In this document: positions 22,435 to 34,400 of the stretch, piece by piece
Numbering within the stretch: position 1 is the first letter of the stretch
Layout of the letters: the number at the start of each line of letters is the position of its first letter
Assembly: GCA_030141605.1 (NCBI GenBank)
Contig: JAQGDQ010001052.1
Span: 1 to 64,000 of the forward strand
Origin: Tubiluchus corallicola
Taxonomy: Eukaryota; Priapulida; Priapulimorpha; Priapulimorphida; Tubiluchidae
Length of the DNA stretch: 64,000 nt
Reading direction: 5' to 3'
Program-made: the position numbers and the translations under genes
Notes under the pieces: generated by a model
Seen by the model: the letters and a program-made list of their open reading frames with translations, nothing else
Database searches by the model: none
Told to the model about the DNA's origin: nothing

Positions 22435-25400
22435 GTATGTTGGGTTTATTTTACTGTTATCAGTTAAAAATATAACAAAGAAATTTGCAAAGAATTGCAT
22501 AAATTTAAAATATGCTACCTCTGAATAGAAATTTTCGTGCCCGATAGTTGCCGCTATTCTCTTGAAAGTCATGATGTAACTGGGAGGTTTGTGACTTGTC
22601 GTAAATGTGCCATCGCTCTGCTTCAAATTCAAACTTCTACAGCTTACCTAATGTTCATACAAAAATCTTACAAAATTTTTTGTTTTGTAAAAACTTAATA
22701 TACTTTTGGTGAAGATTGACAGCGCTACTTTTCTTCAAGACGAATGACATCACTGGAAGAAGAATTGCCATTGAAAATGGGAGCGCCCAAGCATGAAATG
22801 ATCGCGAATTTAAAGTGATTCTACTAGTTACACGAAGCACACTTATCACACTTTTATTAATAAATCCTTCTAACATTTTTTGTGAACGTTAAAATAAGCC
22901 TAACCTCCTAGAAGGCTTGTTCTTCCCTTTAATAACTAATTCCTTAACTATGTTGTCTAGAAATGCATTAGTGTCATTGTATTACACATTGACCTGTCTT
23001 ATATAATCTATTGCTTTAAGATTCAAGGCACTAATGATTCAAGCACGACAAGCAAGTGTTCGATGTCACGAGCTGGGTATTTTGATGATGACATCATTTC
23101 CCTTTTTGTTAAAAAGTGCAAACGTCGGACACCCTTGATAAACAGGTATGTCAATAGACTTGTATCTTAAGCCAGTGTAACCACATGTATATCAGCATTT
23201 CACTTAATAACTCATAATGAGATTCAGATGACTTGTCAGCCTATCTGAGTCAGAAAATATGTTGCAAAATCTAACCTGTGTAGCTCTAGTAAGTTTCGTG
23301 CTCCAAACTTTGGCTAAAGTTTACAATTTTCCACACGCAAGAAGTTAGTTTGTGAATCGGATTAGGTTGACGGTCAGGATTATGCTTAGGGTTAGTGTTA
23401 GGGTTGGATTAGGGTTAGGATTGGGTTAGGATTAGGATTAGTGTTAGGGTTGGATTAGGGTCAGGGTTCGGTTATGATCAGGGTTAGTGTTAGGGTTGGA
23501 TTCCAGCATTTAAATTGTGGTTTGGAATTGTAAACTCCTTCCCTGAGTTTAAGAAACCAAAGTACTTCTGAATATCAAATATTTTGTTGTTTAATTAATG
23601 GAATAATTGCAAAGACTATTATATTTCTTTGAGCTGGTTGATTAAACATGACTTTTTTAGTTTTTATTTCGTATACAGTTATTACAAAAATATGACACAT
23701 AATAATAAGAAACTAAAGGCAGCACAACAATATACATTGCGTAAATTTTTTGGAAAATAGTTCGACTTTAGTGTAAGATAATTGTGTGTATCCTATAATT
23801 TAAAATATTTTGATAGCTAATATAGTAGGCACCGTATATCAGACTTATAGTAATGTACTATCAATCACGAAACAACGGACTATGTCTATAGTATACAGGA
23901 CTTCTAACGGTCCGGATTTTGTCCGATTTTTCCGATATCCATGAAAACGAGGTCCGGCTACCCAAGATATGAGTGTAGTAATACCATTGTGAAGCAGTTA
24001 TGTAACAGTAATATTAGGTACAAGCCAAGTAAACATACTAAATGGCGATTAATCTTATATACATGATTATTATTTTATTTTATTTATATTGTAGGCAATA
24101 AGGTTATAGAACGTTTAAAAGTTTTTAGCACGTGTTTGTAAATATATATTTAAGATTTGTGTGTGATTGGATGTGTTATGTTATACACTGACAGAGCATA
24201 CAAGTCTTTGATGTGTTATAAGTAAAATCGTTCAGTGCAATACGTTGTTTTTGTTCTAGGGGATATTATGTGAGAGTGAAAACTATTGACAGCCTCATAC
24301 GCAAGTTTCTCCGTATGTTTCAAGACTCGACACAAGTGCAGATCGTTTCATTTGGTGCCGGATTCGATTCTTCGTTTTTTCGACTTCACAGAGACAATCT
24401 GTTGAGCAACACGACTTATTTTGAAGTAGATTTTGTTGACGTATTAAAAAATAAAATCAACCTCATTCGTGAAGCTGAAACATTACAATCTGCAGTTAAG
24501 GACTGGAAGAGCATCTGTAACAATTCTGAGTTACTTGGTAAGTGCAAGCAGTAAAGTAGTTTTTGTAGATGAAGTCTTGTATCAGATGCAGCATTAAAAA
24601 CCTCAAAAATGTTGTTTGGTTAGAGTAATCCAACTGACCGTAATTTCTGGCCGTTGAGTAGAAAAATTTTATTGACATTACAGCTTCAAAAAAACTACTT
24701 TCCATGAAAAGTAACAAAAGAACAAATTTATAGCACAAGAAACATTTGATGACCTAAAACAAGTAAAGATGACAGATTTTTAAAGGACAAGAAACATTCA
24801 ATGACCTAAAACAAGTAAAGATGACAGATTTTTAAAGGACAAGAAACATTCAATGACCTAAAACATGTAAAGATGACAGATTTTTAAAGGACAAGAAACA
24901 TTCAATGACCTAAAACAAGTAAAGATGACAGATTTTTAAAGGACAAGAAACATTCGATGACCTAAAACAAGTAAAGATGACAGATTTTTAAAGGACAAGA
25001 AACATTCGATGATCTAAAACAAGTAAAGATGACAGATTTTTAAAGGACAAGAAACATTCAATGACCTAAAACAAGTAAAGATGACAGATTTTTAAAGGAC
25101 AAGAAACATTCGATGACCTAAAACAAGTAAAGATGACAGATTTTTAAAGGACAAGAAACATTCGATGACCTAAAACAAGTAAAGATGACAGATTTTTAAA
25201 GGACAAGAAACATTTGATGATCTAAAACAAGTAAAGATGACAGATTTTTAAAGGACAAGAAACATTCGATGACCTAAAACAAGTAAAGATGACAGATTTT
25301 TAAAGGACAAGAAACATTCAATGACCTAAAACAAGTAAAGATGACAGATTTTTAAAGGACAAGAAACATTCGATGACCTAAAACAAGTAAAGATGACAGA

Positions 25401-28400
25401 TTTTTAAAGGACAAGAAACATTCAATGACCTAAAACAAGTAAAGATGACAGATTTTTAAAGGACAAGAAACATTCGATGACCTAAAACAAGTAAAGATGA
25501 CAGATTTTTAAAGGACAAGAAACATTCGATGACCTAAAACAAGTAAAGATGGCAGATTTTTAAAGGACAAGAAACATTCGATGACCTAAAACAAGTAAAG
25601 ATGACAGATTTTTAAAGAACAAGAAACATTCGATGACCTAAAACAAGTAAAGATGACAGATTTTTAAATTACAAGAAACATTCGATGACCTAAAACAAGT
25701 AAAGATGACAGATTTTTAAAGGACAAGAAACATTCGATGACCTAAAACAAGTAAAGATGACAGATTTTTAAAGGACAAGAAACATTCGATGATCTAAAAC
25801 AAGTAAAGATGACAGATTTTTAAAGGACAAGAAACATTCAATGACCTAAAACAAGTAAAGATGACAGATTTTTAGAGGACAAGAAACATTCGATGACCTA
25901 AAACAAGTAAAGATGACAGATTTTTAAAGGACAAGAAACATTCGATGATCTAAAACAAGTAAAGATGACAGATTTTTAAAGGACTAGAAACATTCAATGA
26001 CCTAAAACAAGTAAAGATGGCAGATTTTTAAAGGACAAGAAACATTCGATGACCTAAAACAAGTAAAGATGGCAGATTTTTAAAGGACAAGAATATCCTT
26101 TGTTTGTATAAAGCTAAAAATATATTTCTACATGATGTGATATTGCACTCAGAGCTTGTGTTTGTAGTAACGCTGTATAAAACTTGAAATTTGAACCCCT
26201 CCTATAACAGTTAGGTACATACATCTTTCAAACTGGTATGTGTACTGCTAAGTAATATAACTTTACATAGAAAGCTTTTTTGATACATGCTTTAAAATTT
26301 TCCTTTTTCCCCTATAACGATGTCATTTTTGTCCTTCCAACAGAATAAGTCCAATTTGAAGCACTTTACTTTAATCTGCTGTCTGAATGGAATAATTGAA
26401 GCCATAAAAGTTATTTGTTTGCTGATTTTGCTACATTTTTCTATAATCTGCTTTTCTATTTTCTATAAAACAGTAATAGTAGTTAGCGCACGCTATACAC
26501 TCACATCTTGGTTTGCCGGACCTTGCTTTTACGGATTGGAAAAATCGGACAAAATCTGGACTGTTAAAATGTCGCGCATACTATAGACACAGTCCGTTGT
26601 TTTGCGAGCTTACCGCTAGTTGGCAGGCCGTCACTTTGTTTACATGAGTGTAACCAAGCAGCGTGTAACGATACGTGTGTAGCTTGTATGTCAGGAACGG
26701 CCCATACTAGACATTTCTGAGACAATTAGGCGATTGATAGTACATTACCGTGAGTCTAATACCCGGCGCCTACTGTATGAGCTCAGTATCAGTAAATACA
26801 GACAATCAGCAAATTCAGACCGACGTCTCCCAGTCCAGCAACTCGAGATGTGAGTGTATTTACCATGATTAAAAAAACAGAAATGATTGAAATCCTACGT
26901 TCTGACCCATTGCACTTTTTTAAGCGTCACCCTAACCACACATATTTTTGTTTGTCCTAGTTAGATTGTGTGAACATTGATTTTGTTTAACTCTTGGCAA
27001 TTCTCAAACAAGACTTGATTCTAGTGTTTTTAATGCAATATTCTAGTTTAACTTCTAAAACGACTGTATTCGTTCATGCATTTTCGTAAACAATGGTTGA
27101 ACAAATTGGTTTCGTTATCACCTAAACGCACGTGACTACTTTCTTAACTAATTTGTGCAATTAACGGTTTTATGCATTTTGTTTAGTGTTGAATTCACGA
27201 AACTACAAAGCAGTTGGTGCCGATCTTTGCAATTTGAAAGAACTACAAGCAGCTTTGTCTGAGGCCGGATTGAACGAGCAACATCCTACTTTGTTCCTGT
27301 CTGAATGTGTTTTGACTTACGTAGATGTTCCAAGGTAAGAGCTGTATTCGTTCTCTTCCCAGCATGCAATGGGGTATTTCTATTCAGACACACAGCTCAC
27401 CATGTGTTCAGGTTCTCTCGGGTGTAATAAATGAATGCTTGTTGTTAACATAGCAGTGCAGTTAGTTAAAATGTACCAATGGTTGTTTTTATTTTTGAAT
27501 ATAAATGATTACAGTTTCTTCACTGCCGCAGAAGCTTAACAATTGGGTACCCGGGTATAAGGAGAAGGGTACCAGTCTAATTTTTGTTACCTGTGTGTAA
27601 CTGCAATATGCATAACGACACTTATTTATTGGAAGGTGCTGCCCTCTACGAGCAGTGTGGAGAGGAAAGGATAGGAGGAGAACAATGATGGTTGCGCTCT
27701 TATTTACAGCAATGTTTTTTTATCGTTGTTGTGTTATAGTTAATAACAGCGTTTAGTTATTGCCAAATTTGTACCTTGAGAAATTTTATATCTTGACGAA
27801 GAGCCAACGATGTAAGTTACATGAATTTAAATAATTTAATTAAGTTTATGAATTTGATCTCTGAAATTTGAGAAAGTACTTTTACCAATAAGTTGACTTC
27901 TTCTTAATTATTAAGCTTCTGTTTTCATTCTCTTTATTTTTCCTACTTGTTAATGTTCTCTTTATTATTCTCTTTAGAATAAACGACTTTGGAACTTGAA
28001 TGAAATAGTGAAGGCTTTCTGTACGTAACACTGTGTAAACACTATTTACCCCTGATCATTTGTACTAAATTGATAAAAAGGAGTAGGGTACCAGTCTAAT
28101 TTCTGTTACCTTGATAAATGTTTCTATTTGTAGGTCATCTGCAGTAATTAGATGGACGGGTAAGCAGTTTCCGACGTCTGTTTTCATCACCTACGAACAA
28201 GTCTACCCTAATGATGGTTTTGGTCTATGCATGAGGCAGCATTTCGTAACCATAGCTTCTGAGCTAAAGGGTATTGAAACGTTTCCAACTCCTGCTGCAC
28301 ATGAACAAAGATACTTATCTTTAGTACGTCTTATTATTTTATTAGAATTATTCCTACTCCACGTATCATTTCTTTAGATATTTTGATTTTTTGGTTTGTT

Positions 28401-31400
28401 TATGCCCTCTATTTTACTGGCAAGACATTTTGCGTGAAAGCTAAGAATATTAGTTATAAATAAATCATGTATTGTGTCACTTTTGCACCTTGTAACTTTG
28501 TGTTGCAGTAGTAACTTAATTGTTTCTGCATTAGTGAGAATTACATTGTGTCGTTTTATGCTGTTTACACATTGCAATAACTAAATAGTTTTACTACAAG
28601 TCGTAGGATTATGCATGTACATTCGTATCTCGGTTTGCCGGACAGAAGTGGGGAGACGTCAGTCCGAATTTGCCGATTGTTTGTATTTACCATTACTAAG
28701 CTCATGCAGTAGCTACCGTGTATTAGACTCACGATAATGTAGAATCCATCGCCTAATTGTCTCAAAAATGTCTAGTACGGGTCTCTCATATGCAAACATG
28801 CAAAAGTGTATAAAAACTGTCAGCAATTGACTCAAATAACTCTGCTAATTAAAATCACTTAAACAAGCTGACATACAAGCTACACACGTGTCGTTACACG
28901 CTGCTTGGTTACACTGATGTAATGATGTAAACAAAGTGATGACCCGCCAACTAGCGATAAGCTCGCGAAATATCGGACTGTGTCCGTAGTATGCAGGACT
29001 TTTTAATGGTCCAGATTTCATCCGGTTTTTCCGCTGTCCATAAAAGCGAGGTCCGGCAAACCAAGTTATGAGTGTATTGGAAACATTCGTTACTTTGTTG
29101 TTACTAAACTACTTTATTTCTGTCTTCAGGGCTGGCAGGAATGTAGAACAGCCAATATGTGCTCATACTACAACTCATTAGCTGCAGCAGAGAGATGCAG
29201 AATTGAAAATTTAGAACCGTTTGACGAATATGAAGAATGGCACCTTAAGTGCAGTCATTACGTCGTGACGGTAGCGGCAAACGGAAACGGCTGTTCGTTG
29301 CTTCATGTAAGTTCTGGTAAGAAAGTGATCAGTTATCATGAGTTTTGGTTTGTTCGTTGCTTCATGTAAGTTCTGGTAAGAAAGTGATCAGTTATCACAA
29401 GTTTTGGTTTGTTCGTTGCTGAATGTAAGTTCTGGTAAGAAAGTGATCAGTTATCATGAGTTTTGGTTTGTTCGTTGCTGCATGTAAGTTCTGGTAAGAA
29501 AGTGATCAGTTATCATGAGTTTTGGTTTGTTCGTTGCTGCATGTAAGTTCTGGTAAGAAAGTGATCAGTTATCACGAGTTTTGGTTTGTTCGTTGCTTCA
29601 TGTAAGTTCTGGTAAGAAAGTGATCAGTTATCATGAGTTTTGGTTTGTTCGTTGCTGAATGTAAGTTCTGGTAAGAAAGTGATCAGTTATCATGAGTTTT
29701 GGTTTGTTCGTTGCTTCATGTAAGTTCTGGTAAGAAAGTGATCAGTTATCACGAGTTTTGGTTTGTTCGTTGCTTCATGTAAGTTCTGGTAAGAAAGTGA
29801 TCAGTTATCATGAGTTTTGGTTTGTTCGTTGCTTCATGTAAGTTCTGGTAAGAAAGTGATCAGTTATCATGAGTTTTGGTTTGTTCGTTGCTGCATGTAA
29901 GTTCTGGTAAGAAAGTGATCAGTTATCATGAGTTTTGGTTTGTTACTAACTGAAGTTGTAGCTTAAGCGACATTTCTTCTGCTGTCTTGATTCTTCCTTT
30001 TGTTTCTCTTCTTTTTGTTCTTGTTCTTGTGATTGTTCTACTTGCCGTTCTGGTGATTTATTTACGATACATTTCAATGGATTTCAGTTCGTGTTTTAAA
30101 CCTTTTTTGGAAGCCTTTCCTAGATGCTTTCTTCGCAATATTAATTTACTAAATGTTTTTTTAATAAATAAACTTTTTATGTCAGAATAATAGGTGTGCG
30201 GTAAAAATGGCACAGGTAAAAATGACACCAAAAAATACACAAATGGAAAAGTAAGGAAAAATATGTGTCACGTATATTATTTTGATGCAAGTGATTTCTA
30301 TAATAAAACTAGAATGTGCTCTATAGATCTCTGCCAAAGCTATACAGTTTTAAACTTATTCTTCTGATTCTTTTGATAAAAAAATTAACACACACACATA
30401 TATATAAACAAGCAAACATACAAGAATGTATCTGTATTGGTATTATATAGACTAGCAAAATATTTGTTCATTAAATAGATTTATAATCAATAATGCGTAA
30501 ATATTCCACGTAGTGTTTAAAATATCTATCTTTTTCATCATTGATTTCCGCCATGGTAATAGACTGACAGATACATACATACCAAGTTAACTTATAAGGC
30601 TATACAAATTATTAAGCAAAGGTTATAGACTGTGCCATTTTTACCGTGGCAGTTTTTTCCTGTGCTCTTTTTACCTGTGCCATTTTTACCTACATTTGTC
30701 AGAATGGATTTTTTTTCTGATATTAACGCTTTTATTGTTGCATAAATTCATCATATCGTCTCTTTCATGTATGTTTTTCTGTACTGCACTGGTATGTTAA
30801 TTGTGTAAGTTTTGCGCTATCTAAATGTTTGCAATTATGGCTAGTTTTATGCTCTATAATTATTTCATGTATATTATTTCAGGAAATTCCTCAAACTACT
30901 CTACTAAATTATGAGCCATACACAGAGAATAAACTCCAGAGGTGGCAGTTACGTAGTCATTCGGAATTTCAAGCAAAAATGTTTGGCCACTGCAGCGTAG
31001 AGATTGATGGGGTAGCATTCGTTGTGGGTGGCTTTGGAACTGTGGGGTCTGATAGTGAAAAACACCAGAGATTATCTAATGTATTGGCAGTGGAAATGCA
31101 AAGTGGTTCTTGGACCAACTTGAGTCCTCCAGTAAGGGAATGTGGTATGAAAATCAACTGTTCTATAGTTAAAGTCCCGTCTAGACTATCATGCACGCAG
31201 GATGATATGTTGCGCATGCGAGTGAATGACACTCAAAAGCGAGGATGTTGACCTGCCCGAATGACGGCTTTCCATGATACCAGTGAAATTCAATGTGCAC
31301 ATGTGTTCCCGATAACTTTTTCCCAGTTAAGATTTGCCCAATCAGAGGCCCAAACTTTGTCACATGACTATTAATGTTGTTGTAGAGTTCTGTTTTCAAT

Positions 31401-34400
31401 TTGGATAACCGATTAGTCTAAACGCAGGATTCATATAATAATAACAATAATAATAATAATCTTTATTTAAAGTCGGCTTTTGGGTCAACAATTAACATTA
31501 GCTCAAAGAGCTATCATCGCCGACTGTAAATAACAACCTACATCTACATAACAGAGACTATTATTACCCCACTTTTTACCCTAAATACCACACGTCAGGC
31601 AGGGCAACAGCAGGTACCATTTTTGAAGTTTTTGGTATGACCCGGCCGCTGGTTCGAACTCACGACCTCCCAGACGGAAAGCAGATGCGTTATCACTAGA
31701 CTAAACCGTCTGGTCAAATCATCAGGAATGCAAGATATGCAAGAATGATAACTTTGAGTGTCACTGACTCACAGTTTTAACACGTGGTAGTCTAGACTAG
31801 GAATTATTTAAGAATTCTGAAACAACGTCGCCGTAGAAAACAAAACTAGTAAACTGAAGTTTTGTGCTTGAACGTTTGAAAATGAAGTTTCGTTCAAAGT
31901 GTTTTTGTGTTTTATTTTCCAGAATTTGCCACGCTTACAAAGTTGTGTGAAAACTTAATACTTCTGGGTGGACGAACGTCTCCGCTTAAACCTCTTGTCA
32001 CTGTGACATCTCTGCAAGCTCAGCAACTTTTATCTGACTATGCTGTGAAAAGATTTTGCAGTGTTGCCTGCGAGAAATCCTCCTCGCGTTTTACTCGTGA
32101 TAGGACGCAAAGTAAAAACGTTGAAGTTGAAAATCCATGTAAAAATCATCAAAAAGATAACGGATGCGCGGTTTCCATGGTAACTTGTGACTTTTATCCC
32201 AGGTGGCGACACACGGCGACTGCCGTTTCTTACGACGGCGAGCCGTGCTTGTTCGTTTACGGTGGAAGAAGTATAAACAAAGGACACCATGACGGCGAAA
32301 AATGGAATTTTCCCTTGGAAAAAAGGGATAGAAAATATTTAGTGTTAGAAGATAGTTTACTGGCAAGAGTTGTTGCAAATAAAGTCAAGTGGACAAAGGT
32401 CAGTTTAATTGAAAGCCTCTTTCTGTTGACTTTGAATGGATTTAGCTATTATTAGGTGGCGAATAAACTTAACTGCCTAATGGTTAATCCACTTCTAGTC
32501 AGTTCATACTTTAACCCTTTCACTACGGCAGGTGATAAATGCTGCTTGTTTTTCATGCATGGGTCGGAAGATGGTAGACTGCCACCCAAACTCAGCACTA
32601 AGCGCAGACATCCAGGTCTGTTTATTTCACTGCTAAGGCCATGCAAAACATTGTAGAAATGTTTAACAGCCGTGGGATTGGGGTTGCTTTGCACCAAGTA
32701 ATGCTAACTGGCCAATCAGCATCTGAAGCCAGGTGCATTCCACAATACTGTACTGTATGGTATGTTCCCATACAAAATAATTTGTGCATTGTTGATGAAA
32801 CGCATGTTTAGTTGATTGTTCTGCATTCTTATAAAATGATTGAATATTATGGATTAGTATTGTCTTTTGTGAAAACTGGTTTCTAAATATAAGTAAGTAC
32901 ATGCTTATTTATGAGGGTGTGCACGTGTGTGTGTGCGTGCGTGTGTGCATGCGTGTGTGTGTGCACATGTGCGTGCATGTATGTGTGCTCGTATGTGTGT
33001 GCATTGTGGAGAAATAAAGCTAATATTTAATATTAGTACTCAATAACAAACAACTATTTGTTTATTTACAAGGTTTGTTTGCGTAACACACCACAAGAAG
33101 TTATTGACAAATGTACAAAAGTCAATGTGGCCCAATTAAAAAGCAACTGTGTAGTGAAACTGTTAATGTATTCACTTTGGATAGCTCATTTTAAACACGT
33201 TTCTATACTGTTTACTTTAGTTTATCGCAGTTGGAGAAAGTCCGGGACCAAGATTCAGTCATACGTGTTCTCATTGGAATGATAAACTTGTGCTGGCATG
33301 TGGACTCAATGAACATTATCAGCCTCTTGGTTCCGTATTCATTTTAGATTTGTCTAGGAAAGAATGGCGTGAACTCAAAGTTTTTCCGAAGTTGAGACCC
33401 AGGTCAGTAAACTGTTTTTACAGGTAGAATTAATGGTGATAGTAATTAGTGCAAGGTGCAAAACTGAATAATTGCTGTGTGTGCTTAGAGACACAAGTTA
33501 AGCAATGCTAAATCTGTTGAATAAACTGCAGTAGTTGTGTATGTTCTGAGTAGTTTTGTCTGCCACGCTGCCTCTGGTTGGAGGATATTTATGCTGTCCG
33601 AATGTTGCTCAGTCGAGACCGATGCTCGTGTAGTGTTTCTTAGGGTTTTTATTCATGATAATCAAATACATCCTGGTCCTTCCACAACTATCTATATTGA
33701 CTATTTTTGATTGCTGGATAAATAAATAACATGTGGTATTGGGAATGTGCTGGTTTGAGTGCTTCGTTGTGAATGATTTTTCAGTCATGCCGTTATAATA
33801 ATGTTATTTTCTTCATGTTAGGAGCAGTGCAGTCCCTTCACAGAACTAATCTGGCCCCGTTAGTCGTTAAAATAAAGCGATTTTGTCTCTAAGAACTCGA
33901 GAGTTTAGGGGATTTTATCTGCCGACATCAGTAGGATTAAAAATCATTTTAGTGGGGGTGCTTGTTTAGAAAATTGTTGACCATTGTTTTAATATTGCAT
34001 AAAACGAAACAAACATATAAAAGGAAAATTTAGTTATAAAGAAACACTAACTCACACTTGCACAACAGGGTCGGCACTGCATGAGCGACAGTGCTTTTTC
34101 TACCTAGCATGCAGCTTATCTCAGACAAGTGCACATGGACGCATGCACACAACAGCCAAACACTGTGTCGCTGGAACTGTGAAACGCGCAGTTTCGTACA
34201 AGAATTTTTGTGAATTTTTTCATGAACTAATGGCTACTGACATTAAACTTAAAGATTATATAATGTACGACTATAAAGAAAGAATTAAAGAAAAAGACTC
34301 GTATTGAATGTCATTTATCGCATCAAGTGAAAATAGGGGGTGCTGCAGTACCGCAGTACCTATACACGAGCCACCGCTGGCATTGTCATGTAGTTTTGTT

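Noticed and set aside
23351-23503. True telomere or chromosome end
   Set aside because: Only about 150 bp, degenerate, internal to an element with inverted ends, and genes continue on both sides.
32914-33003. GT-rich tract as a regulatory Z-DNA site
   Set aside because: Alternating composition is real but such microsatellites are common in animal introns; nothing links it to regulation.
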